Below are positions 1 through 8,130 of a stretch of 31,229 nucleotides of DNA, one piece after another. Source of the stretch: JBPOHE01 sp052035915. GTDB taxonomy: Bacteria > Pseudomonadota > Gammaproteobacteria > Chromatiales > Chromatiaceae. The position numbers were made by a program, and so were the translations under genes. The stretch lies in assembly GCA_052035915.1 (NCBI GenBank), contig JBPOHE010000069.1:1-31229 (forward strand), read 5' to 3'. The stretch's first letter is position 1; every line of letters starts with the position of its first letter. The notes under the pieces were generated by a model, which was not told the DNA's origin, ran no database searches, and saw only the letters and a program-made list of their open reading frames with translations.

Positions 1-19
1 AAAAAAACCCCCCCCCCCC
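1..19. other. Homopolymer run at window edge (A7 then C12)
   Basis: The window opens with seven A followed by twelve C. No function is visible. A run like this is a common sequencing or assembly weak point, so the true length may differ. Confidence 0.6.
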
Positions 20-294
20 GTACCGCAAAACACCCATGCTTTTCCCCGATCCGCTGAACTCAAACCTTATGCGTCGATGACCCAGAGCCGCAGGTGCGAT
101 TAGCGTAGCGTAATCGCACGCATGTACTAATGCGCGACGGGGTTTGTAACACCGGAGGCCGGTAGTTTGGTTTGGGAAGTGGCGCGCTGCCCAGGCCGTG
201 ATTGGATGCCCTGTTGACCAAGACAACCGCGAAGAGCCGGACCAGGCGCAGGACCACGCCTGCACCTGTTTCCGTTATCTCATTTACTATCACA
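20..294. other. Leading region without a recognisable gene
   Basis: Open frames here are short and have no family resemblance that I can see. The only clear structure is the inverted repeat at 94-119. The segment lies downstream of the minus-strand lipoprotein gene. Confidence 0.4.
94..119. repeat. Short inverted repeat (REP-like hairpin)
   Basis: Perfect 9-bp arms GTGCGATTA and TAATCGCAC enclose the 8-base loop GCGTAGCG. It lies downstream of the lipoprotein gene. There is no T-tract on either side, so a Rho-independent terminator is not supported. It resembles the short dispersed palindromes seen elsewhere in the window. Confidence 0.6.
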
Positions 295-1014
295 TCAGGA
301 CTTCAGGGTGGTTACCAGCTTAGCCGTAACCTGGATGGCTTTTTTCCCGAGATTGATGCCTAGGGTGTTATCGGGAAGAAAAGCCGGCTCGTTGCCGACA
401 GGAGTGACAAACTCGATCTTCCCTTTGACCTGCACAGTCGAGGCGAAGGAGTTATCAGGACTGATTACCGCCCCGATCACAATATCCTTACCCTCGAACT
501 GCCTCTCCCCCCGGTAAAGACCCACCTTGCCCCCGGCGGGGACCAACGTGCCCTTGAAGGTCAAGGTCTTTTTCGCGATGTTGACGATGCTCCCCCTATA
601 CTGGTCGCCATTGACGCTGCCCTTGAACTGCACACCATCCGGGCTTACCCCCTGAAAGCTGCCATCCGCGGCGAGTTCGCCTTCGTACCAGCGGGCCGAG
701 GTGAGATTGAAATCGTTATCCAGACTGCATACATAGGCTTTGTATTTCCCATCCTCCACTACGATGCCGGTCCGCGCGTTGGCGGGTCCGTTGTCAAAGG
801 TGGCGATATAGCTTTTTGCTTCACCAGTCGAACTGGTGGCGGCGGGACTCGTCGGCTGGGTGACACATGCGGCCAGGGAAAGCAGTGATACAAGCATAAG
901 GCCGATCAGGCCGAGTCTTTCCCGGAAGTTGTTCAGAGTGTTGTTTATCCGCCGCCATAACATGAAATCCATCGCCATACATTGACTGATGGTGCTTGAT
1001 GTAGGTTGTTGCAT
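295..1014 (-). CDS. Putative lipoprotein of unknown function
   Basis: A 239-residue protein not assigned to a family. Residues about 36-50 form a hydrophobic stretch ending in the lipobox LAAC, so signal peptidase II cleavage and lipid attachment at that Cys are predicted, followed by a Thr/Ser/Pro/Ala-rich tether. The start is chosen by a strong Shine-Dalgarno GAGGAGG seven bases before the ATG at 1014. This gives an unusually long n-region of about 35 residues, and internal Met codons are alternatives. The mature part is rich in Gly, Lys and aromatic residues with motifs such as WYEGEL, FQGVSPDG, FKGSV and YRGER. These are loosely reminiscent of MORN or beta-strand repeats, which suggests a beta-rich fold. 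It is transcribed alone, with no partner gene next to it. Confidence 0.65.
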   Translation of the reverse strand: MQQPTSSTISQCMAMDFMLWRRINNTLNNFRERLGLIGLMLVSLLSLAACVTQPTSPAATSSTGEAKSYIATFDNGPANARTGIVVEDGKYKAYVCSLDNDFNLTSARWYEGELAADGSFQGVSPDGVQFKGSVNGDQYRGSIVNIAKKTLTFKGTLVPAGGKVGLYRGERQFEGKDIVIGAVISPDNSFASTVQVKGKIEFVTPVGNEPAFLPDNTLGINLGKKAIQVTAKLVTTLKS

Positions 1015-1610
1015 CCCAATCCTCCTCGTGTATCTATGGTTATCATTCCGCTATGCTCGCGCGAGTTGCCAACTCTCAGGGGCATTTCCGCCGCGTAGGG
1101 TAAAGGCATAAAAGACTCGTTATCATGCAGCGAGTTACCCATCTCTCCCAGAGGCGACGTCACTTTGGCGCAAACATAACCTAATTGTTGATGATTTTAC
1201 TCTGTTGTCAAGTCGACACGAGGATTCCCGTTATTGCGAACGCAAATTCGGCTGTATTGGGATGGGGGAACAATAGGGCGGCATGTTTGACGATGGCTAT
1301 AGGATAGGGAGCCGTTCCGGCCCTTATGCCGTGCTCCGGAGTCGTCGGCGTTAATCGAACAACCGACCGCCAGGCCGGTCAAGTGCCGTGATGATGAGGC
1401 GGGAGTGACGATGCGATACTCTAACCCACGTCAGTGCGTTGCCATAGTCATTTCATCATTTGAAAGGACAGAAGTTGTGGAGTAGATTTATATGAATATT
1501 TGCCGCCTGATTGACCAAACACCCATTCAGGCGCTCCAAACCTGGTATAGAAAACGTCCAGATTTATATAAAAATTATGCTGGTCTTGATAGCCAGAATT
1601 GGAAAGTCTG
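1015..1610. other. Intergenic region between mnmE and the lipoprotein gene
   Basis: About 600 bases with only short frames lacking ribosome sites or family features. A TTGACA hexamer reads on the minus strand at 1206-1211 and could be a -35 box for the lipoprotein gene, but no good -10 follows at 17 bp. I see no RNA gene or long repeat. Confidence 0.4.
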
Positions 1611-2951
1611 TTATTTTCCAATACAAAATTCAGAAAATATGTCTTCGAGAATATCATCACTGGTGCATATCCCGGTTATCTCGCCAACGCAGTTATGACT
1701 CAGCCGGAGTTCTTCCGCCAACAGTTCGATATTCTGGGTCCTGGTGAGAGTCTCCATGGCCGAAGCAAGAAAGTATTCGGCGCGCCGCAAGGCATCCATA
1801 TGCCTTTTCCTGGCGATGAATTCGGCTTCCTGTCCAAGATTACCTCCAGCGATCTGTTTGATATGACTGATCAGTAAGTCAATACCCGCCCCGGTTTTGG
1901 TGCTGATGCGAAGTATCGGCCCATACTCGGATTGAGCTGGTTCCTGGATGAGGGTGACGAGATCGATCTTGTTTCTCACCAGAGTATATGAGAGATCTTC
2001 CGGGATGATATCCTGGATATTTGCCAGACACTCCGCATAGTCGTCATCATCCGTCAACCACAACACATGATCGGCTTTGCGTAACTCCATCAGGGCGCGG
2101 CGAATGCCTTCCTGCTCAACGAAGTCAGCTTCCGTTCTCAGGCCGGCGGTATCGACAAGGGTGGTGGCTATACCTGATATATTCGCCGTTTCCCGTAGGA
2201 TATCCCGGGTCGTTCCCGGGATGTCATGGACTATGGAGATGTCTTTTCCCGTTAGGTAATTCATCAGACTCGACTTACCGACATTGGGTTTGCCGGCGAT
2301 AACCAGGTACAGGCCTTCTCGATAAATACAACCTATTCTGGCGCCTTTGATCAGGTTGCGTAGCTCCTGGTGCAGCCTGTGCAGCCGGAGTTCATATTGA
2401 GTATCTTGTTTGAAATCGATCTCATCCTCGGGGAAATTGATGCTGGCTTCGAGCATGACCCTCAAGTTCTTGAACTCGGCCGACAGGCTGTTGATCTTTT
2501 CCGACAGGCTCCCTTCCAGGGTACGCAACGACAGGCGGGCCGCTTCCCTGGTGCCGCTGGAGATAAGATCGGCAATGGCCTCGGCCTGGGTTAGATCCAA
2601 TTTACCGTTGAGATAGGCCCGTTTGCTGAACTCACCTGGCGAAGCCATGCGGGCACCCAATTGCAGGCACCTTTCGAGTAATGTATCCATGATCACCAGG
2701 CCGCCGTGCCCATGGAACTCGACGACATCTTCTCCGGTAAAGGATTTTGGTTGTGGAAAGTACAACACCAGACCATAGTCAAAGACGGAACCGGTTTCAT
2801 CATGGAATGGACCATGCCAGGCCCTTCTTGGCTGGGGCAGGTGGTGGATAATGGCGCAACATATCTCACCGGCAAGATTTCCCGATACCCGCACCACACC
2901 GATACCGCCCGTGCCGCGAGGTGTCGCCAAGGCCACTATTGTATCCGACAT
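1611..2951 (-). CDS. mnmE: tRNA uridine-5-carboxymethylaminomethyl modification GTPase MnmE
   Basis: With MnmG this enzyme installs the (carboxymethyl)aminomethyl group on U34 of tRNAs reading two-codon boxes, using GTP, methylene-THF and FAD in the cytoplasm. The 446-residue length is normal. The N-terminus SDTIVALATPRGTGGIGVVR is the TrmE folate-binding domain. The middle helical domain carries an inserted G domain with Walker A GKPNVGKSS (about residue 221), G2 in DIPGTTRD, G3 DTAGL and G4 NKID. The C-terminus ends in the conserved FCIGK, where Cys is the functional residue. In many gammaproteobacteria mnmE follows yidC; here no yidC lies upstream, so the gene appears relocated or stands alone. 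The ribosome site before the ATG is weak. Confidence 0.97.
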   Translation of the reverse strand: MSDTIVALATPRGTGGIGVVRVSGNLAGEICCAIIHHLPQPRRAWHGPFHDETGSVFDYGLVLYFPQPKSFTGEDVVEFHGHGGLVIMDTLLERCLQLGARMASPGEFSKRAYLNGKLDLTQAEAIADLISSGTREAARLSLRTLEGSLSEKINSLSAEFKNLRVMLEASINFPEDEIDFKQDTQYELRLHRLHQELRNLIKGARIGCIYREGLYLVIAGKPNVGKSSLMNYLTGKDISIVHDIPGTTRDILRETANISGIATTLVDTAGLRTEADFVEQEGIRRALMELRKADHVLWLTDDDDYAECLANIQDIIPEDLSYTLVRNKIDLVTLIQEPAQSEYGPILRISTKTGAGIDLLISHIKQIAGGNLGQEAEFIARKRHMDALRRAEYFLASAMETLTRTQNIELLAEELRLSHNCVGEITGICTSDDILEDIFSEFCIGK

Positions 2952-3274
2952 AACTATTCTGATCCGATGCTATACATTTGGAATCTGTTCCGTGGGAAGC
3001 GACAGAAGAATATCGGCCAGCAACGAGCCGATTTCTATCCACCGCGGACAGCCAGCCGCTTGGCCTCGCCGCTGTTAGGCGATTGCCGGAAAAAGAAATC
3101 GCCTTATTATCGCCTAGTCGAACAATCTTGTATGTTCGCCGTCGAAGGGCCGTTCAACGGCCTCGCGGGATATTCTGGCGCAGGATGGAAAAGGTACCGC
3201 TTGAGATTTCCCGGCCGATAGAACTACCGGCCGAGATCCTCTTATGAGCCACGTCGGATGGATCGGGACAGATA
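2952..3274. other. Intergenic region upstream of mnmE
   Basis: About 320 bases that should hold the mnmE promoter on the minus strand. The open frames here look like overlapping out-of-frame reading. I see no RNA gene and no clear -35/-10 pair. Confidence 0.35.
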
Positions 3275-3496
3275 TCAGCGGCGCAGTTCGCTGTCCCGGT
3301 AGTGTATATCAAGCCAGCATCTGGGCAAGGCTTCGCCCGAGAGAAAGACCAAGTCATCCTTCCTGAATCTTTCCGGATCCTGTATCTCCTCGCCGCTGTT
3401 ATAGCGTCCCACGATCTGCTCATGCAACGGGTTGATAAGATCGTTGAGGCCCAGCACCTCAACCAGTTTGCTGCTACTGTTCTGCTTCAGAAACAT
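3275..3496 (-). CDS. Small conserved-looking protein, function unknown
   Basis: A 73-residue soluble protein beginning MFLKQ. The ATG at 3496 is preferred over upstream GTG codons because GAGGAGAGG lies just before it. Visible features are LVEVLGL near the N-terminus, an acidic middle (GEEIQDPERF) and a C-terminal stretch FLSGEALPRCWLDIHYR. From memory, similar short proteins with a 'SGE.LPRCW' motif occur in sulfur-oxidising gammaproteobacteria and cyanobacteria, sometimes labelled acetyltransferase. At this length it cannot be a complete GNAT enzyme. No membrane segment or signal peptide is present, and it has no close co-directional partner. Confidence 0.6.
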   Translation of the reverse strand: MFLKQNSSSKLVEVLGLNDLINPLHEQIVGRYNSGEEIQDPERFRKDDLVFLSGEALPRCWLDIHYRDSELRR

Positions 3497-3592
3497 CGCC
3501 CTCTCCTCTGCACTCACCACGACCCCTTTTATCTAAGCTAAGTATGTGACCCCGTGGTGGAGATACAAGGCCGGATAACCGGGAAAGACGGA

Positions 3593-3745
3593 TCAGTGCC
3601 CCTGAACGCCCTGCATATCCTGTCCGAATACCTTTTGGGCTTCCGGGTGGTTGGGCGCCGACTCCAGATACGTCAATGCCACCAAGACCCGACAGGCCAG
3701 GATATTCACCCCAAGCTGTTCCGGGCATCGAGCGAAAATGGCCAT
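3593..3745 (-). CDS. Possible micro-ORF driven by a paired-palindrome element
   Basis: A 50-codon frame beginning MAIFARCPEQ and ending QGVQGH. The Shine-Dalgarno AGGAG sits inside the adjacent palindrome (3751-3767), eight bases before the ATG, so an operator/ribosome-site arrangement is possible. The first codons (CTGGCCATTTTC in the sister copy) are conserved at the repeat copy near 15.5 kb, where the start is CTG and the frame soon ends. I recognise no family. It may be a genuine small gene, the truncated 5' end of a lost gene, or chance translation of a repeat. Confidence 0.3.
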   Translation of the reverse strand: MAIFARCPEQLGVNILACRVLVALTYLESAPNHPEAQKVFGQDMQGVQGH

Positions 3746-3808
3746 TTTTCGTTCTCCTATAGAGAACATTATGCCAATTCATAGAGCAATTGTTCTTCTA
3801 TCGAGAAC
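3716..3808 (-). repeat. Paired-palindrome repeat, copy 1
   Basis: Two 17-bp palindromes of form GTTCT(C/T)-N5-(G/A)AGAAC occupy 3751-3767 and 3792-3808; their starts are 41 bp apart. The flank below 3751, read on the minus strand, matches copy 2 (GGCCATTTTC) and copy 3 (TCGATGCCCGG). Between the palindromes lies AT-rich sequence that could hold a promoter. See copies near 10.27 and 15.53 kb. The spacing suggests two operator half-sites on the same helix face (about four turns). Confidence 0.7.
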
Positions 3809-3911
3809 GAATATCGGATCAAAAGGCCCCGTCCGGGAAGTGCCGGAAGGAGATGTCCGGTCGTGACGGCGCCTCTGCCTGTCGTCGTCGCCCCACCGCC
3901 TCCCTGAACGG

Positions 3912-4352
3912 CTAATTCCCTTGGCTGGTCAGTCGCAGATGGAGCGAGAGTCGTCTGAAATCCTCCGCCGAGAGGGCATCCCAGGGCACGACCACCTTGG
4001 GAGCGATGAACAGGCCGCGGACTTTGCCCATCAGGATCAGGCGCGGCTGGATGAAACACCAATCCGGACGGCCGAGCTGGATCCGGCTGTCATCCGGGGT
4101 AGAGCCTTCCCAATCCTTGTCCTCCCCGGCCTCCAGCACCACCATCGCCTTGGCGGCGTTACGCCAGGCATGCAACCGCTGCTCCCGCCACCAACTCAAG
4201 GCCAAGGTCAGCGCCAGCAAGCCTTGGCTCCACCAAGGGATCGGTAGCGAAATCAGGCAGACGAGCGCCGCCCCATACACGAAGGCCAAAAATCCGCCGA
4301 GGGCGGGGGAAGGCGCGAGATCAATACGGAGAGGTGGCGCGGATGAGGGCAA
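3912..4352 (-). CDS. cptA: YgfX/CptA family inner-membrane protein
   Basis: A 146-residue protein with two adjacent hydrophobic segments (about residues 17-38 and 42-55) followed by a cytoplasmic domain containing the pattern W-D-A-L-x-x-E-D-F-R-R-L near the C-terminus, typical of YgfX. In E. coli YgfX (CptA) is encoded directly after sdhE and has been described as a membrane toxin affecting FtsZ and MreB; that role is debated. Here the gene overlaps the end of sdhE by 32 bases and is the last gene of the succinate dehydrogenase operon, so its expression is probably coupled to sdhE. Confidence 0.82.
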   Translation of the reverse strand: MPSSAPPLRIDLAPSPALGGFLAFVYGAALVCLISLPIPWWSQGLLALTLALSWWREQRLHAWRNAAKAMVVLEAGEDKDWEGSTPDDSRIQLGRPDWCFIQPRLILMGKVRGLFIAPKVVVPWDALSAEDFRRLSLHLRLTSQGN

Positions 4353-4572
4353 CCAGTCTCCTTGTCTCGGCGTCCCCGGGTTCGGCCTGGCCCATGAGCC
4401 AGGCCTGAAGAAGTGGGTCGATTTCCGCCAACAAACGCTCGAAGGCCACCTGATCGGCGAGACTCAGGCGGTCGTATTCCTGGTCGAGAAAACGCATGAA
4501 GAGATCGTCGAGTTCCAACATCCCGCGCCGGCATTGCCAGCGCAGGCGGTCTCTGTTGGGGGAAGCGGCCAA
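4321..4572 (-). CDS. sdhE: FAD assembly factor SdhE
   Basis: An 83-residue all-helical protein of the SdhE/Sdh5/YgfY family that promotes covalent FAD attachment to SdhA. The diagnostic RGMLELD motif (family RGxxE) is at about residues 16-22, followed by the conserved pattern around LDQEYDRLSLADQ and a tail FERLLAEIDPLLQAWLMG. Length matches the family. It starts 11 bases after the sdhB stop codon in the same direction and overlaps cptA, placing the maturation factor in the same transcript as its client. In E. coli sdhE is unlinked to sdhCDAB, so this linkage is informative. Confidence 0.93.
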   Translation of the reverse strand: MAASPNRDRLRWQCRRGMLELDDLFMRFLDQEYDRLSLADQVAFERLLAEIDPLLQAWLMGQAEPGDAETRRLVALIRATSPY

Positions 4573-4583
4573 ATCCGCCCAGC

Positions 4584-5276
4584 CTAGATGGCGTTCTTCA
4601 GCATCAGATTGCGGATATGGCCGATGGCCTTGGTGGGATTGAGGCCCTTGGGACAGACCTCGACACAGTTCATGATGGTATGGCAGCGATAGACCTTGTA
4701 GTGTCCATCCAGCTCGCTGAGGCGTTCCTCGGTCGCCTGATCGCGGCTATCGGCGAGAAAGCGCCAGGCCGCCAGGAGGGCCTGGGGACCGAGAAACTTG
4801 TCCGGATTCCACCAGAAGGAGGGGCAGGAGGTGGAACAACAGCCGCACATGATGCATTCATAGAGCCCGTCGAGCTTGTCGCGATCGGTCGGCGACTGCA
4901 ACACCTCCTGATCCGGCAAGGGGTCCTTGTGGATCAACCAGGGCTTGATCTCCTTGTATTGCCGGTAGAACTGGGTCATATCCACGATCAGATCGCGGAT
5001 CACCGGACGGCCGGGAAAGGGGCGCACCACCACCGGCTCCTTCAACTCGGAGATCGGGGTGATGCAGGCCAACTTGTTACCGCCGTTGACATTGACGCCA
5101 TCCGAGCCACAGACGCCCTCGCCGCAGGAATGGCGGAAGGCAAAGGACTCATCCTGCTTTTTGATCTCCATCAGGGCTTCGCGCAGCATCATGCCGCGAA
5201 ACGGCTCGACATCGAAATCCTGCATACGCGGGCTGTTGTCGGTTTCCGGGTTGTAACGAAAGACACGGAATTTCAT
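4584..5276 (-). CDS. sdhB: Succinate dehydrogenase iron-sulfur subunit
   Basis: The 230-residue electron-transfer subunit of complex II, passing electrons from FAD to ubiquinone at the inner membrane. The [2Fe-2S] domain shows Cys51, Cys56, Asp59 and Cys71 (HSCGEGVCGSDG ... LAC), the Asp replacing one Cys as in E. coli. The C-terminal half has CIMCGCCSTSCP and CHTIMNCVEVCPKGLNP, supplying ligands for the [4Fe-4S] and [3Fe-4S] clusters. It starts 65 bases after sdhA and ends 11 bases before sdhE. All expected ligands are present. Confidence 0.97.
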   Translation of the reverse strand: MKFRVFRYNPETDNSPRMQDFDVEPFRGMMLREALMEIKKQDESFAFRHSCGEGVCGSDGVNVNGGNKLACITPISELKEPVVVRPFPGRPVIRDLIVDMTQFYRQYKEIKPWLIHKDPLPDQEVLQSPTDRDKLDGLYECIMCGCCSTSCPSFWWNPDKFLGPQALLAAWRFLADSRDQATEERLSELDGHYKVYRCHTIMNCVEVCPKGLNPTKAIGHIRNLMLKNAI

Positions 5277-5341
5277 GATCGACTCCTAGGACCTTGGTTC
5301 GTGGGGTTCTGCATGTTGGGTTGACATCGTCCCCAAGGGCG

Positions 5342-7105
5342 TCAATACACCCTGTCCTTGGGAGGAAAGGAAGGCACGGTCAAAGGCTTGATACGAACCG
5401 GCTTGAAATCCATGCGATCCCCTTCCCGGGAATAGAGGCTGTGCTTCAGCCAGTTCGCATCGTCCCGTTTCGGATAATCCGGACGCGAATGGGCGCCGCG
5501 GCTTTCCTTGCGGTACAAGGCCGAGACGGCGATGGACATACCGACGTCGATCATATTTTCCAGCTCCAGGGCCTCGATGCGGGCGGTGTTGAATACCCGG
5601 CTCCGATCCTTGAGTCGCACCTGGCTCAGGCGATTGCGGATCTCTTCGAGCTTTTCCACCCCTTCCTGCATGAATTCTTCGGTACGGAAGACCCCGGCAT
5701 GGTCCTCCATGCTCTTGCGGAACTCCGCCCGCAGCTCGGCCACCGAAGGACCGGAACCCGGTTGTTCCCAACGGGTCAGACGGGCCATCGCCTGCTCCAG
5801 GGCGACCTCCTTCATGGGTCGATGGTGCCGGTAATCGGCCAGGAATTGGATGATGTCCTTGCCCGCGGAACGCCCGAACACCAGGATGTCGAGCAGCGAG
5901 TTCCCCCCCAATCGGTTGGCGCCATGCACGGAAACACAGGCGCACTCGCCCGCGGCATAGAGACCGGGGACGACCTCCTCCGGACCCTGACCGACCGGCA
6001 CCACCACCCGCCCCCAACGATCCGTCGGGATGCCACCCATGACATAGTGGGCGGTGGGATAGACCGGAATGGGTTCCTTGATCGGGTCCACCCCGGCAAA
6101 GATCTTGGAACTCTCGCGAATACCCGGCAGCCGTTTGCTGATGATCTCCTCGCCGAGGTGATCCAACTTGAGCAGGACATAATCCGCATTGGGACCACAG
6201 CCCCGTCCTTCGCGCACCTCGGTGACGATGGCGCGGGACACCACATCGCGGCTGGCGAGGTCCTTCGCCCTGGGGGCATAGCGCTCCATGAAGCGTTCGC
6301 CGTTCTTATTGACCAGATAGCCGCCCTCGCCACGTACTCCCTCGGTGATCAGCATCCCCTTGCCGGCGATACCGGTCGGGTGGAACTGGAAAAACTCCAT
6401 GTCTTGCAATGGGATGCCCACCCGCAGGGCCATCGCCATGCCGTCACCGGTATTGATGTGGGCGTTGCTGGTGGTGCGGAAGACCTGGCCGCAACCGCCG
6501 GTAGCCAGCAGGGTGGCCTTGGCCTCGATGAGAATGGGCTCGCCGGTCTCGATCTCCAACACCAGCGCCCCGAGGATATAGCCATCATCGTCACGCAAGA
6601 GGTCGACGGCGAAGAATTCATCGAAGAAATGGGTCTTGGCGCGGACATTCTGCTGATAGAGGGTATGCAGGATCGCATGCCCGGTCCGATCCGCCGCGGC
6701 ACAGGTACGCGCCGCCTGATCCCCGCCGAAGTTTTGGCTCTGCCCGCCGAAGGCGCGCTGGTAAATCTTGCCGTTGTCGATGCGGGAAAAGGGCACCCCA
6801 TCGTGTTCGAGTTCGTACACCGTGGGGATCGCCTCCTGACACATGAACTCGATGGCGTCCTGGTCGCCGAGGTAGTCGGATCCCTTCACTGTATCGAACA
6901 TGTGCCAGTGCCAGTTGTCCGGCAGCACATTGGCCAGGGCGGCGTTGACACCGCCCTGGGCGGCCACGGTATGGGAGCGGGTGGGAAAGACCTTGGATAC
7001 CACCGCCACCTGCATATCGGCATTCGCCAATTGCAGCGCCGCATTCAGACCGGCCCCGCCGGCGCCGATGATGAGGGCGTCGAATTTTCGTCTAACTAGT
7101 GCCAT
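5342..7105 (-). CDS. sdhA: Succinate dehydrogenase flavoprotein subunit
   Basis: The 587-residue catalytic subunit oxidising succinate to fumarate in the TCA cycle. Visible features are the N-terminal dinucleotide fold IIGAGGAGLNAALQLA, the His for covalent FAD in RSHTVAAQGGV (about residues 43-53), the substrate-site segment HPTGIAGKGMLITEGVRGEGG (about 240-260), HYVMGGIPT, and the C-terminal GAHSRPDYPKRDD followed by a tail ending PSFPPKDRVY. Length and motif order match gammaproteobacterial SdhA. It sits 21 bases after sdhD. The downstream sdhE product is expected to flavinylate it. Confidence 0.98.
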   Translation of the reverse strand: MALVRRKFDALIIGAGGAGLNAALQLANADMQVAVVSKVFPTRSHTVAAQGGVNAALANVLPDNWHWHMFDTVKGSDYLGDQDAIEFMCQEAIPTVYELEHDGVPFSRIDNGKIYQRAFGGQSQNFGGDQAARTCAAADRTGHAILHTLYQQNVRAKTHFFDEFFAVDLLRDDDGYILGALVLEIETGEPILIEAKATLLATGGCGQVFRTTSNAHINTGDGMAMALRVGIPLQDMEFFQFHPTGIAGKGMLITEGVRGEGGYLVNKNGERFMERYAPRAKDLASRDVVSRAIVTEVREGRGCGPNADYVLLKLDHLGEEIISKRLPGIRESSKIFAGVDPIKEPIPVYPTAHYVMGGIPTDRWGRVVVPVGQGPEEVVPGLYAAGECACVSVHGANRLGGNSLLDILVFGRSAGKDIIQFLADYRHHRPMKEVALEQAMARLTRWEQPGSGPSVAELRAEFRKSMEDHAGVFRTEEFMQEGVEKLEEIRNRLSQVRLKDRSRVFNTARIEALELENMIDVGMSIAVSALYRKESRGAHSRPDYPKRDDANWLKHSLYSREGDRMDFKPVRIKPLTVPSFPPKDRVY

Positions 7106-7126
7106 AACAGAACTCTCTCAACCAAT

Positions 7127-7471
7127 TCAGGCGCCCAGACGGGCGAGGACCAGGATCTGTACGACCCAGAATCCACAGGCGATGAAACCCAGACCAAACA
7201 GCGTCAACAACACCAGACGAAGAGGAATGATGGGTACATAATCGATAAACACATCCCGGATGCCGACCCAGCAATGCATGAGCAAGGAAAAGAAAAACAA
7301 CGCCATAGCCATGGCCATGACTGGGTTGGCGACCATCTGCTTCCATTCGCTGAAACTTCCCGGCGGGGTGAAGACCAAATAGCCCATGGCAAAGACAACG
7401 AACAACGCCATATAGGCCGCACTGATGCGCTGGACGATCCAGGCGCGCAAGCCGGTGATGCCGCGAATCAT
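7127..7471 (-). CDS. sdhD: Succinate dehydrogenase membrane anchor SdhD
   Basis: A 114-residue hydrophobic subunit of complex II with three predicted membrane helices (about residues 15-36, 50-70 and 85-108). The haem-ligand region is SLLMHCWVGIRDVFIDY, and the N-terminal RGITGLRAWIVQRISAAYMAL is typical of SdhD. The start ATG overlaps the sdhC stop as ATGA, implying translational coupling of the two anchors. Confidence 0.92.
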   Translation of the reverse strand: MIRGITGLRAWIVQRISAAYMALFVVFAMGYLVFTPPGSFSEWKQMVANPVMAMAMALFFFSLLMHCWVGIRDVFIDYVPIIPLRLVLLTLFGLGFIACGFWVVQILVLARLGA

Positions 7472-7854
7472 GCGTAGATCCCCCAGGTCAACAGCAGGGA
7501 CAACACCGGGGCGGCGAACAGTACCGCCCAGGCCGTCTGCCTGGCCTGCTCAAGTTCAACCCCGAGATCGATGTCGAGTGCCAGGTAACGCAGACCGGCG
7601 AGAAAGTGATGACTCAGCGCCCAGAGCCAGAGAAACACGGCCAGCTTGGCAAAACCGCTTTGCAGCATAGCCTTGGCCTGGGCGAATCCCCCCGCGCCCG
7701 ATAGCGACAGATCAAGTAGCCGAAGGAAGAAGGGTAAAGTGAAGATCATCAGCACCCCGCTGATCCGGTGGGCACCGGACATGACAGCGGGCACTGGGAA
7801 GTGGATCAATGCAAGATTGAGGTGCACGGGCCTCTTTTTGGTGGTGGCGATCAT
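7468..7854 (-). CDS. sdhC: Succinate dehydrogenase cytochrome b556 subunit SdhC
   Basis: A 128-residue membrane subunit that with SdhD binds haem b and ubiquinone. The ATG at 7854 is preferred over one ten codons upstream because AAAGG precedes it and the protein then begins MIATTKKRPVHLNL, the usual SdhC start. Conserved elements are RPVHLNL, SGAHRISGVLMIF (quinone-site Ser/Arg region) and the haem His in ALSHHFLAGLRYL. Three helices are evident. This is the first gene of sdhCDAB-sdhE-cptA. Confidence 0.93.
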   Translation of the reverse strand: MIATTKKRPVHLNLALIHFPVPAVMSGAHRISGVLMIFTLPFFLRLLDLSLSGAGGFAQAKAMLQSGFAKLAVFLWLWALSHHFLAGLRYLALDIDLGVELEQARQTAWAVLFAAPVLSLLLTWGIYA

Positions 7855-8130
7855 AGACGAGCCTTTGAAAGATAAACAAAGCAACGCCAGTATAGCCGAG
7901 ATTCGTTGCCGTCAAGATGCCAAAACAACCTCTCCTCACCACCTATCACTCTTGGGGAGAGAGGGTTGCTGGAGCCTCATTCCTCTTTGGAAACGAGTGA
8001 AAAGGGAGATGTTCTTGTCTTGAGCCCCGTCGAAAGGACGATTTGGTCAAGGCTTCCCCCCCTTCACCCCCCCTTGTCAAGGGGGGAACAGACTGAGAGG
8101 TGGTAAGACAGCCTCTCTTGGAACCGGTTT
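7855..8130. promoter_or_regulatory. Presumed sdh operon promoter region with intergenic repeats
   Basis: This gap separates the end of darP from sdhC on the minus strand and must carry the sdh promoter unless darP reads through. It contains repeat-like sequence: a CTCTCC/GGAGAG region near 7928-7966 and a perfect hairpin at 8068-8086. I could not pick a convincing -35/-10 pair. Confidence 0.4.
8068..8086. repeat. GC-rich inverted repeat
   Basis: Perfect 9-bp arms CCCCCCTTG and CAAGGGGGG with a one-base centre. This is a common type of dispersed short palindrome. It sits just downstream of darP and could stabilise its mRNA 3' end, but no T-tract follows on the minus strand. Confidence 0.6.

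Noticed and set aside
1..19. A7C12 homopolymer as a biological signal
   Set aside because: Its position at the very start of the window and homopolymer form make an edge or sequencing artefact more likely.
3154..3462. Minus-strand ORF overlapping the small 73-residue gene
   Set aside because: It is in a different frame, has Arg-rich composition and no start signal, while the 73-residue frame has a good ribosome site.
5294..7099. Long plus-strand open frame of about 600 codons opposite sdhA
   Set aside because: It is a shadow of the GC-rich sdhA gene on the other strand; it has no domain pattern, and sdhA has all expected motifs.
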